Assembly (NCBI GenBank): GCA_023391695.1
Contig: JAEWAK010000037.1
Coordinates: 124,001 to 188,000, forward strand
Direction of reading: 5' to 3'
From: Bacillota bacterium
GTDB lineage: Bacteria; Bacillota; Clostridia; Lachnospirales; Lachnospiraceae
DNA: 64,000 nucleotides
Part shown: positions 34,166 through 42,289 of the stretch, in pieces
Layout of the letters: each line of letters opens with the position of its first letter
How positions within the stretch are numbered: position 1 is the first letter of the stretch
Program-made: the position numbers and the translations under genes
The notes under the pieces: model-generated
Database searches by the model: none
What the model was told of the DNA's origin: nothing
What the model saw: only the letters and a program-made list of their open reading frames with translations

Positions 34166-35179
34166 TCACTTTCCCAAAACAGTTTTTAATTCGTCCAGAT
34201 ATGCCTGTGCATTCTCTGAAGTAATTACAGTAGCGCCAGTATCAATACTTTTATCCACTGCTTCTCCCTTTGCTGCAGCAACCGCTTTTTCCACTGCCAT
34301 ATAACCCATGTTATATGGAGATTGGGCAACCGTAGCCGCAAAAGTACCGTCAATGACATTTTGTACGCCTGCCTGGATTCCGTCAAAGCCAACGATGGTG
34401 ATATCCTTTAGACCTGCCTGCTGCGCTGCCCTTGAAGCACCCGAAGCTGTTTCATCATTATGACATAATACAATGTCGACCTCATTATTTAAACTCGTTA
34501 TAAGATTCTCCATAATACTTGAAGCTTTATCAGCCAGGCCATCTGCATATTGTACCGCTTCTACCGTTACACCATTGGCTTCCAATGCGTCCCGGTACCC
34601 TTTTTCACGGTCATCGCTTGTTGTATTGCCCTGTGTACCGCCTATAATTACTGCCTTGGCTCCTGCCCCTGCTTTCCCCGCAGCATATTCGCCGCCCAGG
34701 TAGGCTGCATCGTAGTTGCCGGTACCAATATAAGTGATCTTCTTATCATAGGGTGCATCCGTATCGACAAATAACACGGGAACCGAGGTGTCTCCCAACA
34801 CAGAAATTACGGAATCCGGCTGTAAAGGAGAAATAACAAATGCATCCAGATCCGGAGAGGAAATCATGGTTTCAATCATATTGTTTTGTTCATCATATGC
34901 AGTTTCGGAAGCAGGTCCCTGCAAATCTACCGTAACCCCCAAATCTTCTCCGGCTGCTTTTACACCGGCAGCAACATATCCCCAGTACTCGCTGGACAGA
35001 GTTTTTAATATAACACCGACCCTGATGTCAGAATCATTCGCAGTTCCACCGCCGCCTGTTGTTTCCCCGGATGCTGTTTCTTTTGATGTATCAGGTGTTG
35101 ACGTCGTTGTATCTTTTTTTCCACAGGCTGTAAGACTTACTGCCAATATTAATGCCATAAATAATATTAATTTCTTCAT
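34166..35179 (-). CDS. Ribose-type sugar-binding lipoprotein (RbsB-like)
   Basis: 337 residues. Lipoprotein signal LAVSLTACGKK (Cys about 19), a Thr/Ser/Gly linker, then a periplasmic-binding-protein fold (IRVGVILKTLSSEYWGYV, AFVISPLQPDSV, IVGFDGIQAGVQNVIDG). Binds a monosaccharide outside the cell. ATG at 35179 with GGAAGGGG. Preceded by a promoter about 370 bases upstream and therefore by a long leader. Confidence 0.92.
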   Translation of the reverse strand: MKKLILFMALILAVSLTACGKKDTTTSTPDTSKETASGETTGGGGTANDSDIRVGVILKTLSSEYWGYVAAGVKAAGEDLGVTVDLQGPASETAYDEQNNMIETMISSPDLDAFVISPLQPDSVISVLGDTSVPVLFVDTDAPYDKKITYIGTGNYDAAYLGGEYAAGKAGAGAKAVIIGGTQGNTTSDDREKGYRDALEANGVTVEAVQYADGLADKASSIMENLITSLNNEVDIVLCHNDETASGASRAAQQAGLKDITIVGFDGIQAGVQNVIDGTFAATVAQSPYNMGYMAVEKAVAAAKGEAVDKSIDTGATVITSENAQAYLDELKTVLGK

Positions 35180-35288
35180 AGTAAACCCCTTCCGCTTAAT
35201 AATTTTGAATTTTGTTTTCTTTTACTTTTATTTCACTGTCTTTGCTGCTTTCCCCCTCCAATGGAGAAAGCAAATATCCACCCATATA

Positions 35289-35352
35289 CCTTTTATTCCT
35301 TTTACTCCTTTTACTCCTTTTTTTCTTTTATTCCTTTTTATCCTCCTTTCCC
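35289..35352 (-). repeat. Homopurine repeat tract in the leader of the sugar-binding protein gene
   Basis: On the minus strand, about 60 bases made only of A and G apart from a few T, with repeated units GGAGTAAAA, GGAATAAAA and an AAAGGAGGATAAAAAGG segment. No start codon follows any of the Shine-Dalgarno-like units within a usable distance. Confidence 0.6.
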
Positions 35353-35548
35353 GGTTTTCTTAAACTCTCGCAGATTTGAGATTCTTTTCTTTATCCATAA
35401 ATGTTTCTTGCACAGAGTTCTTATTAAAGGAGCTCTCCAAATACCACACTCCTTACAAAATATTTTTTATCGAACGAAAAATCATATTTACAGCATTTTG
35501 CAATATTTTGGTTATATTTTTGCATTAATATTGTTAACTATTTATTAT

Positions 35549-35577
35549 ATATTACAATTCAGCTGTTACTTTGTCAA
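35549..35577 (-). promoter_or_regulatory. Sigma-A promoter for the ribose-type operon
   Basis: On the minus strand TTGACA (35572-35577), 17-base spacer, TAATAT (35549-35554). Start of transcription would be near 35542, giving a leader of roughly 360 bases. Confidence 0.65.
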
Positions 35578-35672
35578 TATATTTTTATTAAATCGTTCTA
35601 AAATAGACGCAAATATACTCATTTTATGATTAAATTTTACCATATTCTTATTATTTCCGAATAAATAACAAG

Positions 35673-35709
35673 AAAAGATGAGTAATTTATCATAAATTAC
35701 TCATCTTTT
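35673..35709. repeat. Perfect 37-bp palindrome
   Basis: Arms AAAAGATGAGTAATTTAT and ATAAATTACTCATCTTTT around a single C. It could act as a terminator in either direction, but no gene ends here on either strand. Confidence 0.6.
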
Positions 35710-35764
35710 CAGACCATCTTTGTTAACACTTATGCTATCACGATATTCAATGGTAATTCCCCTG

Positions 35765-35925
35765 GTACTGCATTGCATAAATATCACTTAAATTCAGTGC
35801 CTGATATTTTCGTCAGGGCAAGGCGGAGGAAGGAAGCGCAACGGCATTCTACGCAGACTGGCGACAACGCGGCACTGGCGGAAATAACGGGTACTGAATT
35901 AAGTAATATTTACACAATACAGTAC
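35765..35925. mobile_element. MITE-like element with long terminal inverted repeats
   Basis: A 161-bp unit. Its left arm (GTACTGCATTG, TAAATATC, ACTTAA, TTCAGT, from 35765) and right arm (ending at CAGTAC, 35925) match as imperfect inverted repeats over about 36-45 bases. The GC-richer centre contains GGCGGAGGAAGGAAGCG and ACGCAGACTGGCGACAACGC. No coding capacity. It lies in the 877-base gap 35180-36056 with the palindrome at 35673. No clear target-site duplication was found. Confidence 0.6.
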
Positions 35926-36056
35926 TAACTTTACCGTGCCATCAATTCATCCTGTGGCCTCCCCCCAAGGCGAACACCCACAGTCTGGTTGACATTCCAT
36001 TCGATCAATATTATAATATTTTTATTACAAATGTAAGATTTCCGGAGGTATACCTG

Positions 36057-36443
36057 ATGAAAAAACTACCCCAAATATCCGAAGCCGAATATGAAGTTAT
36101 GAAAGTTGTTTGGAACTATGCACCGATCAGTACCAACGAGGTTACGGATAAACTTATTAAAACAACGGACTGGAGTCCCAAAACCATCCAGACCATGTTA
36201 AAACGCCTGGTGCAAAAAGGTGCTCTTACCTATGAGAAAAACAGCCGGGTTTTTGTCTATACTCCCCTGGTAAAAAAGGATGAATATCTGGACCAGGAAA
36301 ACAACTCTTTTTTAAAGCGTTACTATGACGGCAATATTGCTTCCATGCTTACCAATTATCTGGAAAAGGAAGCTTTATCCGAAGAAGAAATCAGAGATCT
36401 GCAGAATTTACTTTCCGTCCGCACCAGGAAAGGAGAACCTTAA
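36057..36443 (+). CDS. blaI: BlaI/MecI-family transcriptional repressor
   Basis: 128 residues. Winged helix (ISEAEYEVMKVVWNYAPIST, TIQTMLKRLVQKGALTYEK) followed by the dimerisation helices (LTNYLEKEALSEEEIRDLQN). BlaI repressors control beta-lactam resistance or cell-wall genes and are normally inactivated by the protease-sensor BlaR1. ATG at 36057 with GGAGG. The expected blaR1 gene is reduced to a 23-codon stub, so the regulator is probably an orphan or responds to a distant sensor. Confidence 0.92.
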   Translation: MKKLPQISEAEYEVMKVVWNYAPISTNEVTDKLIKTTDWSPKTIQTMLKRLVQKGALTYEKNSRVFVYTPLVKKDEYLDQENNSFLKRYYDGNIASMLTNYLEKEALSEEEIRDLQNLLSVRTRKGEP

Positions 36444-36444
36444 T

Positions 36445-36516
36445 ATGTTCACATTCTTTGGAATACGTTTTATCATTTCCAATATTACAATTTCTCTCCT
36501 GGTCATAGTTATTTAA
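36445..36516 (+). pseudogene. Possible truncated BlaR1 (M56 peptidase) N-terminus
   Basis: An ATG directly after the blaI stop, with AGGAGA upstream, opens a 23-residue hydrophobic peptide (MFTFFGIRFIISN, then ITISLLVIVI) that looks like the first membrane helix of BlaR1/MecR1. It ends at TAA, and no peptidase-coding sequence follows in 36517-36782. Interpreted as a deletion remnant. The similarity is short, so this rests largely on position. Confidence 0.4.
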
Positions 36517-36782
36517 TCTGACCCTTGAGATCCTTAAGGCAAAACAACTCTATCCGTCAGAGCAGTAATTTAATCCGTTCTCCGGTTCACGGCCTGGGAA
36601 GCCTTACCGGTTATAATATCCTCTTCCTTCTCCAATCCGAAATAGTAATTAACCTGGCAGTCATACCCTGTGGATTATAATGGGACTGTAACTCCGCCGC
36701 TTCAATAATATGTGTAAATTTACTATTGTAATCGTATCCTTAAAAGTTATAATTAGAATATACCATCGATGAAGGAGCTAAC

Positions 36783-37415
36783 ATGAAAACAGAAATATTT
36801 TTAGTCAGGCACGGCGAAACCGATTGGAACAAAGAAGGGAAATTCCAGGGAAGTACGGATATTCATTTATCCAAAGAGGGTATTTTACAGGCACATCTTT
36901 TAAAAGATGTTTTTCATAATAATTTTGATTCTGTCTATACCAGTCCCTTAAGCAGGGCCATGCAGACGGCAGAAATCCTCTGCCAGGATAATGCTAAAGT
37001 AAAACCGGTAGTTTTAGAGGGCTTACGTGAAATAAACTTTGGGGCTTGGGAAGGCCTTACCATTATGCAGATCCGGGAACAGTACCCGGCTGAATATCAT
37101 ACCTGGCGTACGGATGAGGTACACGGTAATCTGGTCGGCGGTGACTTAACCCTGCGCAGTGCCAGTAACCGCGCAAAAGATGCCATATTAAACCTGGCAG
37201 AAAAACACACAGGCGAAAAAATCGTAATGGTTGCCCATGGCGGAATCATAAAAGCCGCATTAATCGGCATCTTCGATTGGAAAATGACCATGTATCACCG
37301 GTTCTTTTTAGGTAATACTTCCGTATCCAAAATATCCATCGGAAACAGTAATGTCCCTATTCTGGTAACTTTAAATGATACAAGCCATCTGCCGGAGATA
37401 TATTCTCCTGTTTAA
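36783..37415 (+). CDS. Histidine phosphatase (phosphoglycerate-mutase-like)
   Basis: 210 residues. Catalytic motif LVRHGETDW (His about 10), second half of the pocket in SPLSRAMQTAEIL, GLREINFGAWEG and the late VAHGGII histidine. A cytoplasmic phosphomonoesterase; candidates in this branch include alpha-ribazole phosphatase (CobC-like) and broad-specificity phosphatases, and nothing nearby selects one. ATG at 36783 with GAAGGAG. Monocistronic. Confidence 0.9.
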   Translation: MKTEIFLVRHGETDWNKEGKFQGSTDIHLSKEGILQAHLLKDVFHNNFDSVYTSPLSRAMQTAEILCQDNAKVKPVVLEGLREINFGAWEGLTIMQIREQYPAEYHTWRTDEVHGNLVGGDLTLRSASNRAKDAILNLAEKHTGEKIVMVAHGGIIKAALIGIFDWKMTMYHRFFLGNTSVSKISIGNSNVPILVTLNDTSHLPEIYSPV

Positions 37416-37464
37416 TAGTCAAGGCAGAAACATAAGCAATACACCGGCTTAAAAGATTAGCGGT

Positions 37465-37495
37465 AAAAGTAAAATATGGCTGCCACCAGGCAGCC
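37465..37495 (-). terminator. Terminator after the nitroreductase gene (repeat R4 copy 1)
   Basis: GGCTGCC-ACCA-GGCAGCC (37478-37495); on the minus strand it is followed by ATATTTTACTTTT. The hairpin and its flank (CAAATGG) recur at 39964. Confidence 0.7.
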
Positions 37496-37518
37496 TCAAA
37501 TGGCACAAAAGATTTTAC

Positions 37519-38094
37519 TTATAGCTCTTTGACTATGACCTGCTCCAAGGTACGCTTCGGAACGTGGTGTACCTGGTTCCCGTCTCTCCAGTACTTTACA
37601 TCACTACCCTCTTTGATATCTTCTATCACTACTTCTTCCTTCGGATATCCCAGGGCAATTACCAGCGCAATATCAAAATCATCCCCGATTTCCAGCAATT
37701 TTTTCAGCTGTTCTTTCTTAAAGCTGCCGATATAACATCCGCCAAGCCCCATCTCGGCCGCACCAAGGAATATACTCTGGGCTGCGATCCCTTCATCCAT
37801 TGTCGTAACCTTATTGATGGAATTGTCCCGGAGTATAATAATATAACCGGTCGGACGTTCTGCGGGTACGGGTCCGGCCCAGTCTTTTAAATACCCGGCC
37901 CAGGCTATATTTTCATATACTTTTGCATTCATCTCCCTGGAATTGATCAGAATATATTTTAATGGCTGACGGTTGGCCCCGCTGGGGGAAAGCCTTCCAA
38001 GATCGGCAAGCTCCCTTAGCTGCTCCATGGTTATTTCTTTCTCTCCGTAAAAACGCCTGTAAGAACGGCTCTGTTTTACTAAATCTTTAAACAT
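37519..38094 (-). CDS. Nitroreductase-family flavoprotein
   Basis: 191 residues. FMN-binding segments SRSYRRF (about 9-15), LSPSGANRQPLKYILI, and GLGGCYIGSFKKEQL. NAD(P)H-dependent oxidoreductase of unknown natural substrate. ATG at 38094 with GGAG. Possibly co-transcribed with the two genes upstream (gap 68 bases). Confidence 0.9.
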   Translation of the reverse strand: MFKDLVKQSRSYRRFYGEKEITMEQLRELADLGRLSPSGANRQPLKYILINSREMNAKVYENIAWAGYLKDWAGPVPAERPTGYIIILRDNSINKVTTMDEGIAAQSIFLGAAEMGLGGCYIGSFKKEQLKKLLEIGDDFDIALVIALGYPKEEVVIEDIKEGSDVKYWRDGNQVHHVPKRTLEQVIVKEL

Positions 38095-38162
38095 GGTTTT
38101 ATTCTCCTTTTACTGTGCTGTAAGTTACTTTTAGTTAAAAAATCAGGAATTATAAGTTCGGG

Positions 38163-38705
38163 TTAATCCGGTTTTAAGCCGCATTCTTCTGCCAGCTTCA
38201 GATATCTGTCCCTTATTTGCTCATTTTTAAAGAACAGTGGGAATTTTAAACCGTAATTTCCCCATACCGTACAGGGATACTTTGTAAAATAAAAAGTACT
38301 GAATAATAACTCGTTCATTGTAATATCCAAAAGAAAATTTAATAATTCTTCATCTAAAGCAAAATAAATGCTTTCCCTCCAGGTTCTGCCGTTAAAGTAG
38401 GCAAGTTCTTCCTCCGTCAGGGCATTTCGAAATGCTTCTTTTTGTTCCCCGGTCAGCTTCTGATAATAAAAATCAGCATAGGACTCCGCCTTCCCATTCA
38501 AAGACAGTACTTTAGACATAAATTCCCTATACCCTGCTTTGTCTCCCTTTAGTATCAGGGATTTAAAGCCTGCAAACCCTTCTTCTATCTGATGGACCAG
38601 GATTGCCTGCTTATTTGCCAGTTCTTTTTCACTTACCGGGATCGCTGCTTCCTCCCCGGACACTGTTTTTTCTTCTCCCGATTCCGGTGTTATATTTGCT
38701 TTCAT
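38163..38705 (-). CDS. Uncharacterised 180-residue cytoplasmic protein
   Basis: I do not recognise the family. The N-terminal 35 residues are Glu/Ser/Pro-rich and probably disordered; the rest is predicted helical with aromatic and charged residues (YREFMSKVLSL, YADFYYQKLTGEQKEAF, WRESIYFALDEELLNFLLD). No signal peptide, membrane helix or metal motif. The ATG at 38705 follows a TGGAGTG site; the ATG four codons earlier contains that site. It lies between a nitroreductase and a lactonase in the same direction. Confidence 0.75.
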   Translation of the reverse strand: MKANITPESGEEKTVSGEEAAIPVSEKELANKQAILVHQIEEGFAGFKSLILKGDKAGYREFMSKVLSLNGKAESYADFYYQKLTGEQKEAFRNALTEEELAYFNGRTWRESIYFALDEELLNFLLDITMNELLFSTFYFTKYPCTVWGNYGLKFPLFFKNEQIRDRYLKLAEECGLKPD

Positions 38706-38741
38706 GATGCACTCCATATATTTACCAAACTATGTATCCTT

Positions 38742-39782
38742 TTATAATTCCTCCACATAAGCCGGTTTATAAAAGTAATTTCTTGACAGGATATCCGAAA
38801 GCATACCATTGTATTCATCCACACGGAAAATAATAACTTCATTGGAATCCTGATTGGCTACCATCAAGCCGGCATCGTCTTTCGTCAGGGAAATATGTCT
38901 CGGACAGCTTCCGCTGCAGCTTATATCCTGTATTTTATTTAAAATCCCGTCCGGGTTAATATCATATACGGCTATGGAATCAGCTCCCCGGTTTGCCGCA
39001 TATAAAAATCTGCCGTCCTTGGATATATCCAGGCTGGATCCGTAGCTGGTACCGGTAAAACCCTCCGGCAGCGTACTTATCTTCTGGAGAAGCTTAAATC
39101 CCGGCTCCCCATTTTCCTTCTCATAAACATAAGTATAAATCTCATTGGAATATTCCGTAATAACGTAGAGATAATTCAGTAAAGGGTGGAATTTTAAATG
39201 CCTTGGCCCATCCCCCTTATCCAGTTGTACATATTCGCAGCTTTTATTCGGCTTTAAGCTGCCTTCCTCCGTATCATAAATATAAATTCGGTCCAATGCA
39301 ATATTGGTAATAAAAACCCTGGTTCCGTCCGGTTCCAGCGCAGAACAGTGAGCCCTTGTAAGTCCCCCGGGTACATCGGGCTGAATCTGAAAGAAATTAA
39401 GAATTTTGGTAAAATGGAAATCCTCCACTTTAACTGCCGCAATATGACCGGTTTCATAAAAGGAAGCATAAAGTACCTGGCTGGCAGGCTGGTATTCGAT
39501 GTGGCACAACGCTCCGCCTTCAAAGTCCAGCTGGTCCCTTAGAATATATTTATCCTCCTGCCTCTGATAGCACAGCACGGCTCCGCTGCCGCCTTCTTCC
39601 CGGATTCCGAAACAGATATCATGATAGGTACATAAAAATGTAGGTGCTATTACCGTATCCTCCCACATTGCATTGTTAATTTCCAGCTGATTTGTCATTT
39701 CATATAATGCAATCGAAGCTTCCTGTGTATATCCAGGTCCATATCCAGAGATTAGTATTTCTCTTGTCTTATTCTCTTTCAT
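38742..39782 (-). CDS. Lactonase-family beta-propeller (6-phosphogluconolactonase type)
   Basis: 346 residues, a seven-bladed propeller of the Pgl/YbhE type. Diagnostic repeats: RAHCSALEPDGTRVFITN, DGPRHLKFHPLLNYLYVI, SLDISKDGRFLYAANRG and CPRHISLTKD. Family members hydrolyse 6-phosphogluconolactone in the pentose phosphate pathway, although many Firmicute paralogs are untested. ATG at 39782 with GGAGG. Confidence 0.87.
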   Translation of the reverse strand: MKENKTREILISGYGPGYTQEASIALYEMTNQLEINNAMWEDTVIAPTFLCTYHDICFGIREEGGSGAVLCYQRQEDKYILRDQLDFEGGALCHIEYQPASQVLYASFYETGHIAAVKVEDFHFTKILNFFQIQPDVPGGLTRAHCSALEPDGTRVFITNIALDRIYIYDTEEGSLKPNKSCEYVQLDKGDGPRHLKFHPLLNYLYVITEYSNEIYTYVYEKENGEPGFKLLQKISTLPEGFTGTSYGSSLDISKDGRFLYAANRGADSIAVYDINPDGILNKIQDISCSGSCPRHISLTKDDAGLMVANQDSNEVIIFRVDEYNGMLSDILSRNYFYKPAYVEEL

Positions 39783-40104
39783 TTTGATCCTCCATTCAAA
39801 GCTGATAAATGCATCCGCATTGGTTTTGGAAATCCTGATTCCGGAAAAGTTTTCCCCTTAACCTGCCCGGCTCTCTTCTGCTTCTGCTATCCGCTTTATT
39901 TTTTACTTTAGCTGCGGCATATCCGAAGAACCGTATACTACGTATTTTCACACTTCGCGACATGGCTGCCATCCGGCAGCCGCAAATGGTGCACGAAAGT
40001 CTCTACCTCTTATTTTAACTCTCAAATTAAGGATTGGCAATCTTTTACTTCACGAAAATAAAAATATTTACTCATTTTAAGGAATTGAGTATCAAGCAGT
40101 ATAC
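39783..40104. other. Gap with repeat R4 copy 2
   Basis: About 320 bases upstream of the lactonase without a gene. It contains the hairpin GGCTGCC-ATCC-GGCAGCC (39964-39981) followed by CAAATGG, a second copy of the hairpin seen at 37478. The remainder is AT-rich with no clear signal. Confidence 0.5.
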
Positions 40105-40145
40105 AAAAAAGGATAAAGCGGATATATTCATTCGCTTCATCCTTT
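40105..40145 (-). terminator. Terminator of the HPr gene
   Basis: On the minus strand AAAGGATGAAGCG pairs with CGCTTTATCC and is followed by six T. It lies 46 bases past the HPr stop. Confidence 0.85.
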
Positions 40146-40190
40146 CCATGGTGCCATTTTATTTATGGCTATATTTCTTTTTCGGCCCCG

Positions 40191-40454
40191 CTATTCTCCC
40201 AATCCGCCGGCAATAGCATCAATAATTTTCTTTAAATCCTCTTCTTCCGTTTCACCGGTACACTCAACCGTAATCTCCGTACCGCACCGGATTGCAGCCG
40301 CCATTAACATTAAAATACTTTTCGGGTTAACCCTTTTTTCGCCGACCCTGATCACAATATCCGATGCACATTTCGAAGCCACCTGCACCAACATCCCCGC
40401 CGGCCTGGCATGGATCCCTGATTTATTCACAACTGTTATTTTCTGACTGACCAT
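40191..40454 (-). CDS. ptsH: HPr-family phosphocarrier protein
   Basis: 87 residues. The active-site histidine lies in SGIHARPAG (about residue 15), and the regulatory serine region reads NPKSILMLM (Ser about 46), so both the PEP-dependent site and the HPr-kinase site are kept. It carries phosphate from enzyme I to PTS permeases such as the mannitol system next to it. The ATG at 40454 has AGGAG; an in-frame TTG two codons upstream is rejected. It has its own terminator, and the gap 40455-40776 (AT-rich, no other gene seen) should contain its promoter. Confidence 0.92.
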   Translation of the reverse strand: MVSQKITVVNKSGIHARPAGMLVQVASKCASDIVIRVGEKRVNPKSILMLMAAAIRCGTEITVECTGETEEEDLKKIIDAIAGGLGE

Positions 40455-40776
40455 ACACAATCTCCTCTCTATGTCATTTATTGTTCACTTTTCAATTCCT
40501 GCCCAAAGACTATCCTATAATTATATCAGCAGCATTAAGAATACCTTCCGGATACTTCGTATTATAAATACATCACTTTTACCTATTTATTTAACAAGAA
40601 GCCAATCTAAAAATTCCTAGCAAATCATCTTCTTATAATTTACTTTATTTTTATAAAGTAGTTTCGACAATCCTTAATTTTTTCATCACTTACTCATTAA
40701 CTCCCATATAACATTATCCCATTAAATGCCCCAATATTATAACATCAATCCGTATATTTGCAGCCCTATTCTCAGC

Positions 40777-42036
40777 CTAAACCCCAAAGTGTTTGAATAA
40801 AATCTCTTCCGCCTCCCTATTCCATAAGCCTTTATGAGCCTTGCAGGAATCGAATAATTTCTTAAATAACGGATCTGTTTTTCCCAGTTCTTCAAAATCC
40901 TCCAGTGCCGTCAGGGGCATGTTAAACTGGGTATAAGTCAGTTTTTTGCCGCCCGGGATCTTGGGCAGGTTCATGGTAGCTTCCGCAATGCTGTCGATAC
41001 CGCCGACATGGGTTACCATAACCGCCGGTTCAATGAGGCCTTTGGAAGACAAGTCAATGGCTTCCACCAGGTCATCTGTGTTGCCGCCGGTTGTTCCCAG
41101 CAGATGGGTGCTGGTATAATGGGTATTATATAAATTAATTTCCGCCTTAAACTGGTTATCCGTAGGCCCTGCAAAGAAATTCATGCAGCCGTCAAAAGCT
41201 AACAGGGCATCTCCCATTTCGGCAACCTGTTTAATCGGTACATATACGAATACATCATCGTAGCCATGGCCGTCCGTAAGCTTCATCAGTTCCTCTACCG
41301 GATTTTTCATGGCAGCCGTATTGGCATAAATCAGTTCAATGCCTTTTTCTGCTGCCGTTTCTTCGGAAATCACTTCCCTTGCCCGTTTAATCCTGTCATC
41401 GCTGATATCTGTTACAACAATCCGTTTCGGTTTATTTTCAGTATATAATCCATAGCTCACCGCACCAAGACCCATGGGACCGCAGCCGCCCATGATCAGG
41501 ATGTTACCGCCGTCCTTGGTTCCCATGGCATGGTGGTAATTCTGTTTATTGGTGTGGTAATTGGCATGATAACCGCCGATAATACAGCTCATGGGCTCTC
41601 CTAAGGAAGCCTGGAAATAGCTTTCCCCGTCATAATTTAACAGGCAGCCAAGTTCCATTACCTCCTGGGGAATGATGCAGTAAGTGCAGGCCCCGCCGAA
41701 GAATTCATAAGAATATCCCGGGGAAGCCAGGCTTCCCTTGTAGTTAAGTGCCGGCTGAAGGGCAAATTTCTGTCCTGCCTTGAACTGGCTCTGCCATTTG
41801 GCACCCACCTTAACGATATCGCCTGCAAATTCATGCCCTATAATAATGGGGTTGGTATCGATATTCTGGGGCGCACGTTTATGCTTCTTGCCCTGTTTCA
41901 CTAATTTATAGGTGGACATACAGATACTGTCGCTGATGACCTTTACCAGTATTTCATCTTCTTTGATTTCAGGCAGTTCAAATTCCTCCAGCCTTAAATC
42001 ATCCATACCATACATTCTGACTGCTTTTGTTTTCAT
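40777..42036 (-). CDS. Zinc-dependent hexitol-phosphate dehydrogenase (SorE-like, L-sorbose-1-P reductase family)
   Basis: 419 residues of the medium-chain dehydrogenase fold. The catalytic zinc site has Cys in DSICMSTYK and His-Glu in IIIGHEFAGDI; the structural-zinc cysteine cluster is absent. The nucleotide loop is IMGGCGPMGLGAV, followed by VVTDISDDR. The N-terminal motif MKTKAVRMYGMDDLRLEEFE is like L-sorbose-1-phosphate reductase. That enzyme acts on a carbonyl next to a phosphorylated carbon. ATG at 42036 with AGGAG; the longer ORF start is rejected. It ends the mannitol PTS gene set after fruK, in the slot where mtlD usually stands. Confidence 0.82.
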   Translation of the reverse strand: MKTKAVRMYGMDDLRLEEFELPEIKEDEILVKVISDSICMSTYKLVKQGKKHKRAPQNIDTNPIIIGHEFAGDIVKVGAKWQSQFKAGQKFALQPALNYKGSLASPGYSYEFFGGACTYCIIPQEVMELGCLLNYDGESYFQASLGEPMSCIIGGYHANYHTNKQNYHHAMGTKDGGNILIMGGCGPMGLGAVSYGLYTENKPKRIVVTDISDDRIKRAREVISEETAAEKGIELIYANTAAMKNPVEELMKLTDGHGYDDVFVYVPIKQVAEMGDALLAFDGCMNFFAGPTDNQFKAEINLYNTHYTSTHLLGTTGGNTDDLVEAIDLSSKGLIEPAVMVTHVGGIDSIAEATMNLPKIPGGKKLTYTQFNMPLTALEDFEELGKTDPLFKKLFDSCKAHKGLWNREAEEILFKHFGV

Positions 42037-42289
42037 ATTAACTCCTATCTGTGCGCTTTGGCGCACGTACAAATTAAGATGTTGAAAAACTGCTTTTGTT
42101 TTTTTAACCTAACCCCATGCATATTGCAAACTGGCTTGCGATACTGCCCTAATAAGAGGTGGAAAATTTCTGTCCAAGCCGCTCCCCGGGGCCGGTTTTG
42201 GGTATAAAAATCAGAGGGTGGGAAATTTCTGCAATTTCACACTCACTTTTTTCCTGTTTTTTTAATAGTTACTCTCTTTGATTTGGGTG

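Noticed and set aside
33969..34169. 66-codon minus-strand frame between the sugar-binding protein and ATPase genes, considered as an RbsD-like gene.
   Set aside because: No RbsD motifs, overlaps the binding-protein stop, weak start.
35261..35629. Plus-strand frame with repeated Tyr-Ser-Phe units.
   Set aside because: It is the reverse strand of the homopurine tract in the sugar-operon leader; no ribosome site, unrealistic composition.
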